From Glaciecola sp964621345 (GTDB taxonomy: Bacteria > Pseudomonadota > Gammaproteobacteria > Enterobacterales > Alteromonadaceae): a DNA stretch of 64,000 nucleotides. Both the position numbers and the translations under genes were made by a program. The DNA lies in the NCBI GenBank assembly GCA_964621345.1, contig CAZUON010000002.1, positions 104,432 to 168,431 of the forward strand. Direction: 5' to 3'. This document shows, one piece after another, positions 15,500 to 24,969 of the stretch (within the stretch, counting starts at the first letter, position 1; the number at the start of each line of letters is the position of its first letter). The notes beneath the pieces are model-generated. The model had not been told where the DNA came from. It saw nothing but the letters and a program-made list of their open reading frames with translations, and did no database searches.

Positions 15500-18082
15500 A
15501 TGAACTACGAATATCGTAAACCGTTGCCCAACAGCACTTTAGACTATTACGACACCGAAGCAGCCGTTAACGCGATAAAGCCTGATGCCTATAAAGGTTT
15601 GCCATACACATCCAAAGTGTATGCTGAAAATTTGGTAAGGCGCTGCCCACCAAAAGACCTTACTGTGGCATTAGAGCAGCTCATTTATCGTCGTCGTGAT
15701 AGCGACTTTCCTTGGTTTCCAGCTCGTGTGGTCTGCCATGATATTTTAGGTCAAACCGCGTTGGTTGATTTAGCCGGTCTGCGCGATGCCATCGCACTTA
15801 AAGGCGGCGACCCTGCCAAAGTTAATCCTGTGGTGCCAACGCAGCTTGTGGTCGATCACTCTCTTGCTGTTGAGCATGGTGGTTATGAAGAGGATGCTTT
15901 TCAGAAGAACCGTGATATTGAAGACCGTCGCAACGAAGACCGTTTCCATTTTATTAACTGGACAAAAACAGCTTTTAAAAACGTAGATGTCATCCCCCAA
16001 GGTAATGGTATTTTGCATCAAATCAACTTAGAGCGTATGTCGCCAGTGGTGCAAAAACGCGACGGCGTTGCCTTTCCAGATACCTTAGTCGGCACCGATA
16101 GTCACACGCCTATGGTCGATGCGTTAGGGGTAATTGCACTTGGTGTGGGTGGCCTTGAAGCTGAGAGTGTAATGTTAGGACGTGCTTCTTATTTGCGCTT
16201 GCCCGATATTGTTGGCGTAGAGCTAAGTGGTAAGCCACAACCTGGTATTACCGCTACCGATATAGTATTAGCGCTTACCGAATTTTTGCGCAAAGAGCGC
16301 GTGGTATCTGCTTATTTAGAGTTTTTTGGTGAAGGTACACAGCACCTAACACTAGGTGATCGTGCTACGATTTCAAACATGACGCCAGAATACGGTGCAA
16401 CCGCCGCGATGTTTTATATCGATGAGCAAACTACCGAGTATTTGCGCTTAACCGGCCGCGAGGATGAGCAAGTAGCGTTAGTTGAAAACTACGCCAAGCA
16501 AACCGGTTTATGGGCAGAAGCAATGGTGGATGCTGAGTATGAGCGGGTATTACGTTTTGATTTGTCGAGCGTGGTGCGCAATATGGCAGGTCCTTCCAAT
16601 CCTCATGCACGATTAGCAACGAGCGACCTTGCCAGCAAAGGCATTGCTGGTGAATATGAGAGTGAAGAAGGTAAAATGCCAGATGGCGCGGTGATCATTG
16701 CCGCCATTACAAGTTGCACGAATACCAGTAATCCGCGCAATATGATTGCTGCAGGCTTAATTGCACGCAATGCCAATAAGCTTGGCTTAACGCGTAAGCC
16801 TTGGGTTAAAACCTCTTTGGCACCAGGCTCAAAAGCAGTAAAATTATACCTAGAAGAGGCTGCTCTTTTACCAGAGCTGCAATCCTTAGGTTTTGATGTA
16901 GTGGCCTTTGCGTGTACTTCTTGTAACGGCATGAGTGGTCGTTTAGCGCCGCACATTGAGCAAGAGATTAAAGACCGCGACCTCTATTCAACCGCGGTAC
17001 TGTCGGGCAACCGTAATTTTGACGGACGCATTCACCCCCATGCAGACCAAGCCTTTTTAGCCTCACCGCCTTTGGTAGTTGCTTATGCAATAGCCGGTAC
17101 TATTCGTTTTGATATCGAAAAAGACCCTCTAGGTTTTGATGACAATGGCGAGCCGATTTTACTTAAAGATATCTGGCCCTCAGACGACGAGATCAACGCA
17201 GTTGTAAAAGCGTCGGTGAAGCCAGAACAATTTCGTAAAGTCTACGAGCCGATGTTTGATTTAAAAATGGAAGAGGCAAATCTAAACCCTCTTTATGACT
17301 GGCGTGAAATGTCGACTTATATTCGCCGCCCTCCCTATTGGGAAGGTGCTTTGGCAGGAGAACGCAGCATGACTAAAATGCGCCCCCTTGCGATTTTAGG
17401 CGACAATATTACTACCGACCATCTATCACCTTCTAATGCCATTCAACTGCAAAGTGCTGCAGGTGAGTACTTACATAAAATGGGATTACCGGAAGAAGAT
17501 TTTAACTCTTATGCCACGCATAGAGGGGATCATTTAACGGCTCAGCGTGCAACCTTTGCTAACCCCAAACTCTTGAACGAAATGGTTAAGGAAAATGGTG
17601 AGGTAAAACAAGGCTCCTATGCCAGAGTCGAGCCTGAAGGAAAAGTCATGCGTATGTGGGAAGCCATCGAAACCTACATGACGCGCAAACAACCTCTTAT
17701 CATTGTTGCAGGGGCCGATTACGGACAAGGAAGCTCACGAGACTGGGCAGCCAAAGGGGTTCGCTTAGCCGGGGTTGAAGTGATTGTGGCTGAGGGCTTT
17801 GAGCGTATACATCGACAAAATCTAATTGGTATGGGTGTACTTCCACTCGAATTTTTACCCGGCACTACCCGACTTACCCTTGGTCTTGACGGTACTGAGA
17901 CTTACGACGTAAAGGGTGAGCGTAAACCTGGTACGAAGTTGTCGTTGGTGATTAGCAAAGCCACCGGTGAGCAAATCACGGTACCGGTGACTTGCCGTCT
18001 TGATACTGCAGAAGAGTTATCGATTTACCAAGCGGGCGGTGTATTGCAACGTTTTGCGCAAGATTTTTTGGCAGCTAGCTAG
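15500..18082 (+). CDS. acnD: Fe/S-dependent 2-methylcitrate dehydratase AcnD
   Basis: An 860-residue aconitase-superfamily protein that dehydrates 2-methylcitrate to a 2-methylaconitate isomer. The 4Fe-4S ligands are recognisable in SCTNTSNP and in ACTSCNG, and the C-terminal swivel domain has the YGQGSSRDWAAKG substrate loop. AcnD forms the non-native trans isomer and therefore needs PrpF, which is the next gene. ATG preceded by GAGAGGA. Confidence 0.95.
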   Translation: MNYEYRKPLPNSTLDYYDTEAAVNAIKPDAYKGLPYTSKVYAENLVRRCPPKDLTVALEQLIYRRRDSDFPWFPARVVCHDILGQTALVDLAGLRDAIALKGGDPAKVNPVVPTQLVVDHSLAVEHGGYEEDAFQKNRDIEDRRNEDRFHFINWTKTAFKNVDVIPQGNGILHQINLERMSPVVQKRDGVAFPDTLVGTDSHTPMVDALGVIALGVGGLEAESVMLGRASYLRLPDIVGVELSGKPQPGITATDIVLALTEFLRKERVVSAYLEFFGEGTQHLTLGDRATISNMTPEYGATAAMFYIDEQTTEYLRLTGREDEQVALVENYAKQTGLWAEAMVDAEYERVLRFDLSSVVRNMAGPSNPHARLATSDLASKGIAGEYESEEGKMPDGAVIIAAITSCTNTSNPRNMIAAGLIARNANKLGLTRKPWVKTSLAPGSKAVKLYLEEAALLPELQSLGFDVVAFACTSCNGMSGRLAPHIEQEIKDRDLYSTAVLSGNRNFDGRIHPHADQAFLASPPLVVAYAIAGTIRFDIEKDPLGFDDNGEPILLKDIWPSDDEINAVVKASVKPEQFRKVYEPMFDLKMEEANLNPLYDWREMSTYIRRPPYWEGALAGERSMTKMRPLAILGDNITTDHLSPSNAIQLQSAAGEYLHKMGLPEEDFNSYATHRGDHLTAQRATFANPKLLNEMVKENGEVKQGSYARVEPEGKVMRMWEAIETYMTRKQPLIIVAGADYGQGSSRDWAAKGVRLAGVEVIVAEGFERIHRQNLIGMGVLPLEFLPGTTRLTLGLDGTETYDVKGERKPGTKLSLVISKATGEQITVPVTCRLDTAEELSIYQAGGVLQRFAQDFLAAS

Positions 18083-18144
18083 TTAATAAGTCAAGTTAAG
18101 CGTTGTGATATGAAAACATTAAGTAGATAAAGAAGGACAAGTTA

Positions 18145-19320
18145 ATGACACACTTTGCAGCCCAACAAAAAGTGGCCGCGACTTACATGCGCGGAGGTAC
18201 AAGCAAAGGGGTATTTTTTGCTTTAAACGACCTCCCAGCGCACGCACAGGCCCCAGGCCCAGCGCGTGATGCCCTTTTATTACGCGTTATTGGAAGCCCG
18301 GATCCTTATCAAAAGCATACCGATGGTATGGGTGGCGCAACGTCAAGCACCAGTAAAACTGTCATTTTGAGCAAGAGTGATAAAAGCGGTCACGATGTGA
18401 ATTATCTTTTTGGGCAAGTTGCAATAGATAAGCCCTATATTGATTGGAGTGGCAATTGCGGTAATTTAACTGCGGCGGTAGGCTCCTTTGCAATTGAAAA
18501 TGGCTTAGTGGATGCCAGTAAGATCCCACAAAATGGCATCGTAGAAGTCATGATTTGGCAACAAAACATCCAAAAAACAATAATTGCTCATGTACCAATT
18601 ACTGACGGTAGGGTGCAAGAGACCGGTGAGTTTGAGCTCGATGGTGTGACCTTTCCGGCCGCAGAGGTCAAGGTTGAGTTTGTTGACCCCGCAGATGGCG
18701 ATGGCGCCTTATTTCCAACGGGTAATTTAATCGATACGCTAAGCGTGCCTGACATCGGTGAGTTTGATGCGACTTTTATCAATGCAGGTATCCCCACTAT
18801 TTTTGTAAACGCTAGGGACATTGGCTACACCGGTACTGAGTTGCAAGATGCGATCAACAGTGATGTTGACGCACTGCAACGCTTTGAAACGATGCGAGCT
18901 CACGGTGCTTTGCAGATGGGCTTGATTAATACCCTTGATGAAGCTAAGCAGCGTCAGCACACACCCAAAATAGCCTTCGTTGCGCCCGCTGCTGGTTATG
19001 TGACCTCAAGTGGCAAACATATAAGTGCATCTGATATTGACCTGTCTGTTAGGGCATTGTCGATGGGTAAGCTACATCATGCCATGATGGGTACAGCGGC
19101 GGTTGCAATAGGCACTGCGGCAGCAATCCCGGGCACCTTAGTCAACTTAGCAGCGGGTGGAGGCAATCGTGATGCTGTCAACTTCGGCCATCCCTCAGGC
19201 ACCTTAACGGTTGGTGCGAGTGCAAAACAAGTAAATGGACAGTGGCAAGTCGAGAAGGTAGCAATGAGTCGCAGCGCGCGAGTGCTCATGGAAGGTTTTG
19301 TAAGAGTGCCTCAAGACTAA
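18145..19320 (+). CDS. prpF: 2-methylaconitate cis-trans isomerase PrpF
   Basis: A 391-residue protein of the PrpF/diaminopimelate-epimerase-like fold. The N-terminus shows the family motif TYMRGGTSKGVFF, with DGMGGATSSTSKT and SGNCGNLTAAVG further on. It isomerises the AcnD product so that it can be hydrated to 2-methylisocitrate. It is the last gene of prpR-prpB-prpC-acnD-prpF and is followed by a strong terminator. No prpE (propionyl-CoA synthetase) is in the operon. Confidence 0.94.
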   Translation: MTHFAAQQKVAATYMRGGTSKGVFFALNDLPAHAQAPGPARDALLLRVIGSPDPYQKHTDGMGGATSSTSKTVILSKSDKSGHDVNYLFGQVAIDKPYIDWSGNCGNLTAAVGSFAIENGLVDASKIPQNGIVEVMIWQQNIQKTIIAHVPITDGRVQETGEFELDGVTFPAAEVKVEFVDPADGDGALFPTGNLIDTLSVPDIGEFDATFINAGIPTIFVNARDIGYTGTELQDAINSDVDALQRFETMRAHGALQMGLINTLDEAKQRQHTPKIAFVAPAAGYVTSSGKHISASDIDLSVRALSMGKLHHAMMGTAAVAIGTAAAIPGTLVNLAAGGGNRDAVNFGHPSGTLTVGASAKQVNGQWQVEKVAMSRSARVLMEGFVRVPQD

Positions 19321-19341
19321 GTAACCCTCTATTTTAAACAA

Positions 19342-19371
19342 GCCTCAGCACTTTGCTGGGGCTTTTTTTTT
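19342..19371 (+). terminator. Terminator of the prp operon
   Basis: Stem GCCTCAGCA (19342-19350), 3-nt loop, TGCTGGGGC (19354-19362, one G-T wobble) followed by nine T residues. Confidence 0.88.
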
Positions 19372-19510
19372 GCGGTTTTTAACTTAGATTGGCGGCGTAA
19401 AGATCTTGGTTCTATACTCAGGTATTATTTTACATGTGTCGCAAATGTCGCCTGTATGCGCCTTTTTTGCTAGTGTTACAGACCATTATCAGTTAAGTAG
19501 TCGATACATT

Positions 19511-20065
19511 ATGCGAACATATTCAAGTGGTGAAGTTGCCAAAATATGCGATGTTACCTCAAGAACGGTTATAAGATGGATTGGGGCAGGAAGATTAAAT
19601 GCCTTTAAGTTACCAGGGCGTGGTAACAACCGAGTTAGCGAAAGTGATTTGCTACATTTTCTCAATCAAAATAATATGCCAGTGCCTACTGAAATGGTAT
19701 CTGTGCAAGAAAATGCGTGTGTAATTGTGACGCAAGACGATTATTTGTTAAAGCACGCAAAGCGCATGATACGTAATGCAAACTTTAATATTGCGTCGTT
19801 CAATAGCGGGATTGAGGCAGGGTTTGAGATTGCGCTCAACAAGCCGCAATTAATTGTACTTGATTCAGATATAGCATCGGCACAACCCATGCACATTCAG
19901 CAGCATATAGAAAAGCTATTGGATTATCAGCCACAGTTTATTGTGTTTGACTCCGGCATAGCAAAACTGAAAAACGATGAGCCTAATATGAGTGTTTTGA
20001 CAAAACCTTTATCTCTGAACGATTTTGCCGATACATTGGAACAAGCACTACTTAAGTTAAGGTAA
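19511..20065 (+). CDS. HTH (MerR/excisionase-like) plus receiver-domain protein
   Basis: A 184-residue protein. Residues 1-52 form a MerR/excisionase-type helix-turn-helix (YSSGEVAKICDVTSRTVIRWI, then LPGRGNNRVSESDLLHFL). Residues 68-184 look like a CheY-type receiver: acidic pair D76/D77, phosphoacceptor candidate D118 in VLDSD, switch Ser148, Lys165 in LTKP. The usual order in response regulators is receiver first. I chose ATG 19511; the longer frame from 19406 adds no conserved sequence. PhnD-like, kinase and RR genes follow within 10 nt or overlap. It is likely the DNA-binding output or regulator of that locus. Confidence 0.75.
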   Translation: MRTYSSGEVAKICDVTSRTVIRWIGAGRLNAFKLPGRGNNRVSESDLLHFLNQNNMPVPTEMVSVQENACVIVTQDDYLLKHAKRMIRNANFNIASFNSGIEAGFEIALNKPQLIVLDSDIASAQPMHIQQHIEKLLDYQPQFIVFDSGIAKLKNDEPNMSVLTKPLSLNDFADTLEQALLKLR

Positions 20066-20074
20066 GAGGAAAAT

Positions 20075-20896
20075 ATGAATGTAAAACGCTTTTTTGCTAG
20101 CGCACTTATGTTGCTCTTTTTATTGGCAGGGGTGCCTGCGTATGCAGAGCAAACCAAGCAAGAGGTGATTACCTTTGGGATAGTGCCGCAGCAATCGGCA
20201 AACGAACTTGCCGCCACCTGGGGGCCAATACTAACAGAACTCAGCAAGCAAACGGGCTTAGATGTGCGTTTTGCTACCGCACCAAACATTCCTACCTTTG
20301 AAAAGCGCTTGGCTGAGCAAAAATACGATATTGCATATATGAACCCTTATCATTATGCGATGTTTTCGCAATCTGCCGGTTACAAGGCAGTTGCCAAGCA
20401 AATGGAAAAACAAATTCAAGGCATAATTACGGTACGCAAAGACTCCCCGATTACTAGCATTGAGCAATTAAAAGGTGAGCGCATTGCATTTCCTGCACCC
20501 TTGGCATTTGCCGCGACCTTAATTCCCACTGCTAACTTCAAGGCACGTAACATTGCAATAGAGCCTGTCTTTGTAAAATCTCACGATTCAGTTTATTTAA
20601 ATGTATCGAAAGGTTTTTTTAAAGCTGGTGGGGGAATTGTGCGCACATTAAATAACACTGATGCTGAGGTTCAAGACACGCTTCGTATTTTATGGATGAG
20701 TCAGGGATATACACCACATGCAGTTGCGGTAAGCCCGAAGCTATCGGATAAATCAGCTCAAGCACTTGCCGAAGCTTTATTTGCAATTAAAGACCCCGAC
20801 TTACTTAAAGCGATTGGCTTTAACCATCCCTTTGGTCCAGCAAGTGACGCACAGTGGGACATGATTAGAGAATTGGATATTAAGATTGCACCTTAG
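20075..20896 (+). CDS. PhnD-like periplasmic substrate-binding protein
   Basis: A 273-residue exported protein with a signal peptide cleaved near AYA (residue 24). The PhnD/phosphonate-binding family is recognisable from VITFGIVPQQSANELAATW, YDIAYMNPYHYAMFS and the FKAGGGIVRTL region. No ABC permease or ATPase gene is nearby. Instead its end overlaps the histidine kinase start by 11 nt, so it probably senses a ligand for that kinase; TtrS-type kinases carry a related fold as their own sensor domain. Ligand unknown. ATG preceded by GAGGA. Confidence 0.82.
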   Translation: MNVKRFFASALMLLFLLAGVPAYAEQTKQEVITFGIVPQQSANELAATWGPILTELSKQTGLDVRFATAPNIPTFEKRLAEQKYDIAYMNPYHYAMFSQSAGYKAVAKQMEKQIQGIITVRKDSPITSIEQLKGERIAFPAPLAFAATLIPTANFKARNIAIEPVFVKSHDSVYLNVSKGFFKAGGGIVRTLNNTDAEVQDTLRILWMSQGYTPHAVAVSPKLSDKSAQALAEALFAIKDPDLLKAIGFNHPFGPASDAQWDMIRELDIKIAP

Positions 20897-22538
20897 TTTA
20901 CGAACCAAAACCATACTCGGTACTGCGATAATTGAAGGCGCCTTATTGATCCTTTTGATTTTTGTTGCGACCCGCTTTTTTACCGATACACTCAATCAGA
21001 ACTTACAAGAGCGAGCTGAAACTACCGCGACCTTATTTGCGACCATGACAAAGGATGCGGTGCTGTCTTTTGATTTAGCCACGCTTGATACCTTTTTAGA
21101 TGAAGTGCTGAGTAACCCTGATATCGCGTATGCGCGAGTATTGGATAAAGACGGAAATACCTTTGCGCAAAAAGGGAATTCTGAGCAACTAACGAAGACC
21201 TTTATTGCTGATTACGATTTAAGCATTGTTGATGACGGCATTTATGATAGTTTCGCCGCTATTGAAGAGGCAGACATTGTATATGGTCGAGTAGAAATTG
21301 GAATTGTGATTAGTGAGCTCCAGCAGAGTTTAAATAAAATCACGAGCTGGGCATTAAGTATCGCGCTTACGGAAATGGCGTTAGTTGGTTTATTTTCTTG
21401 GTTTCTGGGCAACTATCTTACTCTCCAATTGCGCAAACTAAAAGACGCGACTAGCGAAATTCAAGATTCTATCAGTACCGGAGATTTTTCAAATGCGCGC
21501 GTCGATATTCGTGGTAAGGACGAGGTTGCCGAGGTTGCCGCGGCGTTTAATACGCTTGCCGATAAGCTAGAACTACAGAATCAGCAAACACTGGTTTATC
21601 AGAACGAGTTAAAAGCGTTCAACAGTAAGTTAGAGGAATTAGTTGAAAAACGCACTGAGCAGCTAGCCACTAAAAATAGTGAACTACAAAGCACCTTTGA
21701 CGAGCTAAAACTCGCACAACAACAATTGATACAAACCGAAAAAATGGCCTCTATGGGCCAGCTAGCCGCAGGGCTTGCTCATGAAATCAATAACCCGGTG
21801 GGGTTTGTGAAAAGTAATGTCGGTTCTTTAAGTCGCTATACCCATTCCTTTATTCAGCTACATGCTTTGGTGAACGAGCTAATGCACAGTGGTGATACAA
21901 GCGAACGAGATCAGTTAATTGAAGATTTGAAAGCGTTATGTGAAAACGAAGATTTTGATTTTATCTCAGAAGATGCAAAAGAGTTATTAATCGATATAAA
22001 AGAGGGGCTAGCTAGGGTTATTGATATTGTGCAAAATATGTCGGTGTTCTCGCGAGTAGACTCTGACGCAAAGCAAATATTTAACGTGAACCGCTGCATT
22101 GAAACAACCGCGAAAATGGCGAAAAAACAAATCGAACGCCAAGGCAGCATCAAACTGATTTTAGGTAAGCTTCCCGATACGCTGATTAACGTTGGTAAAA
22201 TTAACCAAGTACTCACCAACTTAATTGTAAATGCTGCTCAAGCGATCGAAGAAAATGGCCAGGTTATTGTAAAATCCAGGCAAGAGGGCGATAAATTAAA
22301 AATTACCGTGGTTGATACTGGAAAAGGGATTGCCGAAGCGCATCTAGAGCGAATATTCGACCCCTTTTTTACGACCAAACCTGAAGGGGAAGGAACCGGT
22401 CTAGGCTTGTCGATTTCCTTTGATATTGTCAAAGAGCATGGCGGTCAACTAAGCGTAAGTAGTAAAGTCGGTAAAGGCACAATTTTTACCATAATATTAC
22501 CGGTGGTAAACGAATCTGCAGCACAGGAGTTAGCATAA
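20886..22538 (+). CDS. Membrane sensor histidine kinase with HAMP domain
   Basis: A 550-residue kinase. TM1 spans about 9-31, a periplasmic domain 32-152, TM2 153-178, HAMP 178-232, a coiled coil 233-285, and the H box MASMGQLAAGLAHEINNPVG with His299. The ATPase domain follows with N box LTNLIVNAAQAI, G1 VDTGKGI, F box FDPFFTTKP and G2 GTGLGLSI. The only usable start is the TTG at 20886, because an in-frame stop lies at 20862. The start lies within the end of the PhnD-like gene. The stop overlaps the next ATG (TAATG). The likely partner is the adjacent receiver protein. Confidence 0.88.
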   Translation: MHLSLRTKTILGTAIIEGALLILLIFVATRFFTDTLNQNLQERAETTATLFATMTKDAVLSFDLATLDTFLDEVLSNPDIAYARVLDKDGNTFAQKGNSEQLTKTFIADYDLSIVDDGIYDSFAAIEEADIVYGRVEIGIVISELQQSLNKITSWALSIALTEMALVGLFSWFLGNYLTLQLRKLKDATSEIQDSISTGDFSNARVDIRGKDEVAEVAAAFNTLADKLELQNQQTLVYQNELKAFNSKLEELVEKRTEQLATKNSELQSTFDELKLAQQQLIQTEKMASMGQLAAGLAHEINNPVGFVKSNVGSLSRYTHSFIQLHALVNELMHSGDTSERDQLIEDLKALCENEDFDFISEDAKELLIDIKEGLARVIDIVQNMSVFSRVDSDAKQIFNVNRCIETTAKMAKKQIERQGSIKLILGKLPDTLINVGKINQVLTNLIVNAAQAIEENGQVIVKSRQEGDKLKITVVDTGKGIAEAHLERIFDPFFTTKPEGEGTGLGLSISFDIVKEHGGQLSVSSKVGKGTIFTIILPVVNESAAQELA

Positions 22539-23800
22539 TGCCTAACAAACATACGATTTTATTTATTGACGATGAGAGCAATATTTTGCGCGCAATTAAG
22601 CGCGTTTTTCATGGAGACCAATATAAATTAGTGCTGGCAGATGACGGCAACAAAGCGCTTGCTTACATGCGCCAGCATAAGGTGCATGTGGTAGTCTCAG
22701 ACATGAAAATGCCTAAAATGAGTGGTGCCGACTTTTTACAACAAGTGGCTGAAAACTACCCTGAAACCTATCGTATTGTATTGTCTGGATATGCCGATGT
22801 TGAAACTACCTTGAGCGCGGTTAATCAAGGAAAAGTGCATCGTTTCATGCAAAAACCTTGGGATAACGATGATTTACTTGGGGCGGTAAATCAAGGCATT
22901 GAGCGTTTTAAATTATTTGCACAACGTGATGTGCTTCAAAAAAAGCTAAGCAAACAAAATCAACAGCTCAAAGAAATCAATCAATCACTAGAAGAGCGCG
23001 TTGAGCAGCGCACGCTACAAATAAAAGCTGCACTGAATCGTTCAGAACAGAGCGCACAGGCGACGCGTAAGGTCGTCTATAACATGCTAAGTACCTTACC
23101 GAGTATAAGTGGCGGCTTTGCCAAGCGTGTTGCCCAGCTCGCAGAAAAAATAGCCCTGCAAATGGGACTCGATAAAAAGGTCATAAAAGATGTGTCATAT
23201 GCTGGACTAATCCATCAAATTGGCATGTTGGACGTTGATATAAAAGTGCACCAAACCGCATTTAGTGAGTTGAACCCAAATCAGCAAGACCGTTATTTAA
23301 AACAGGGTAGCCAAGCATTATTGATTTTATCGCCCTCGCAGTCGCTGCAACCTGTTGCCGATATTGTGTCGAACCAGTTTGAGTACGTGAATGGCAAAGG
23401 TTACCCACGTCATTTAAAAGAAGAAGATATTCCCGTAGGCGCAAAAATATTAGCGGTAGCAAGAGACTATTATCGATTTATGGCCGGCCTAGTAGAAAAG
23501 GAAAAAGCTGACGCTAAAACCGCAGCACAGAAAATAAATCAATTTGTGGGTTTGCGTTATAGCCGAGAGGTTGTAGACGCGATGTTGGCAATAGTGAAAA
23601 CATCGCCTGAAAAAACAGCAAAAGACGGACTGAGCACCGAGCAGTTGAAGCCTGGTATGGTATTAAAGGAATCTTTGTACAATGACAAAGACATTCTCAT
23701 TTTGCCCGAAGAACATGTCCTTGACGAATCCTCTATAAACAAATTGCAAATCCTTGAGCGCCGGTTTGACTTTACCTTAGAGATCAAAGTAAAGAGCTAG
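22538..23800 (+). CDS. Response regulator with degenerate HD-GYP output domain
   Basis: A 420-residue protein. The receiver (1-125) has D11/D12, phosphoacceptor D55, Ser83 and Lys106. A coiled coil (130-170) links it to an HD-GYP-like domain. GYP survives (NGKGYP, 285-290) but the metal-binding HD is HQ (226-227, in LIHQIGML), the HHE/HH positions before GYP are replaced by NQFEYV, and the usual AVAD is AVARD. c-di-GMP hydrolysis is therefore unlikely. A C-terminal LKPGMVLKESLY tail, common in the family, is present. It probably works by binding. Confidence 0.85.
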   Translation: MPNKHTILFIDDESNILRAIKRVFHGDQYKLVLADDGNKALAYMRQHKVHVVVSDMKMPKMSGADFLQQVAENYPETYRIVLSGYADVETTLSAVNQGKVHRFMQKPWDNDDLLGAVNQGIERFKLFAQRDVLQKKLSKQNQQLKEINQSLEERVEQRTLQIKAALNRSEQSAQATRKVVYNMLSTLPSISGGFAKRVAQLAEKIALQMGLDKKVIKDVSYAGLIHQIGMLDVDIKVHQTAFSELNPNQQDRYLKQGSQALLILSPSQSLQPVADIVSNQFEYVNGKGYPRHLKEEDIPVGAKILAVARDYYRFMAGLVEKEKADAKTAAQKINQFVGLRYSREVVDAMLAIVKTSPEKTAKDGLSTEQLKPGMVLKESLYNDKDILILPEEHVLDESSINKLQILERRFDFTLEIKVKS

Positions 23801-23808
23801 CATGTCAA

Positions 23809-24969
23809 CTACTTGCCCTCTATCAATGTTTTATAGAGTTGATTAGCCTCTTGATAGGCCTGTTCTTGTTCGAGTATCGCAGCTAACAATAATAGGTCAC
23901 TTTCATTGCCCTCAATCTCGAGGGCTTTGTCGATTGCGCGTTTAGCCAGATTCAGATCCTGACTGTTAAAGGCAAGATGCGCCAATACCGAATATAAAAT
24001 AGCCCGCTGCGGCTGCTTTTTTATTTGTTGCTCAATAAAGCGAATAGCTTGAGCGGGTTGGCTGTGTTTTAGTTGTTTAAATAGCCCCCAAAACGCGTCG
24101 TGCTCTTTTTTCTTAGCAAATTCAATCAGCTCTTTTTCAGCATCGCTTGAGAGACCTTGGTCAATCAGCAACTGAACGTAGCACACTTGATTCGCTAAAT
24201 CTTTTCGCGCCGATCGAGAAAGATTCTGCCATCTCTCTTTTAAGGCGTTTGCCCCTTGTTTACTGGCAAGCTCTGCAAACTCACCATGGGTTGCACGCTG
24301 CGTCCAAGTGAGATGGTCATCTCCTACTACTTTTTTGTTCTCAGCTACTAAGTCTTTAACCTCAGTCCAACGATTTAACTTTGCTAGCGCTTGCAAGCGA
24401 AGCTGCACGGCCATCGACTGTTTCTGCTCTTTGTCAGAGAGTTCGTTGAGGGCGTCTAAGGCTTTTTGTGCTTGTTGGTCAATTAACGCAAGCTGAGCTT
24501 GTTTGAGTGATGCAGAGTGTGATGTGCTTGTATCGACCTGCGCTTGAGCAAGCAATACGTCAGTATTTTTGCCTTGGTTGATGCGGGCGTCTATATCGGC
24601 AGCTAGCATATAGTTAGTGCCAGAAAAGTCACCACCAAAGCTCTTTTTAAGCTGCGCCATGGCATGCTCAAAATCACCTACGAGATAGGCATGCAGACCG
24701 CGGTGGAAGGCTTTGTTTTGCTGACGTTTTGAAAAGCTACCAAACCAATTCCGCGAGCCTGACAACAAAGCAAAGAGGCGTTTAACGGCCCAACTAATTA
24801 TCCAAAAGCCAACAACAGCAAAAAATATTATAATGACGGCACTTATCATAGACAGTTCAATGACCGTTTCAGGGAAGGCGATGATCACCATTCCTTCTTG
24901 GTCGATTAAAGTGTGCCCAAATAAAAGAGCAATAAAGAGGATAACGAGCAGAACAATCAGTTTTATCAT
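23809..24969 (-). CDS. hemY: HemY-like TPR inner-membrane protein
   Basis: A 386-residue protein. Two N-terminal membrane helices (about 3-19 and 38-60) precede a cytoplasmic alpha-helical region with tetratricopeptide-like repeats, for example RAILYSVLAHLAFNSQDLNL near the C-terminus. This is the proteobacterial HemY of the hemCDXY operon, not the protoporphyrinogen oxidase of the same name. Its role in late haem synthesis is not settled. The ATG overlaps the hemX stop (ATGA). Confidence 0.9.
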   Translation of the reverse strand: MIKLIVLLVILFIALLFGHTLIDQEGMVIIAFPETVIELSMISAVIIIFFAVVGFWIISWAVKRLFALLSGSRNWFGSFSKRQQNKAFHRGLHAYLVGDFEHAMAQLKKSFGGDFSGTNYMLAADIDARINQGKNTDVLLAQAQVDTSTSHSASLKQAQLALIDQQAQKALDALNELSDKEQKQSMAVQLRLQALAKLNRWTEVKDLVAENKKVVGDDHLTWTQRATHGEFAELASKQGANALKERWQNLSRSARKDLANQVCYVQLLIDQGLSSDAEKELIEFAKKKEHDAFWGLFKQLKHSQPAQAIRFIEQQIKKQPQRAILYSVLAHLAFNSQDLNLAKRAIDKALEIEGNESDLLLLAAILEQEQAYQEANQLYKTLIEGK

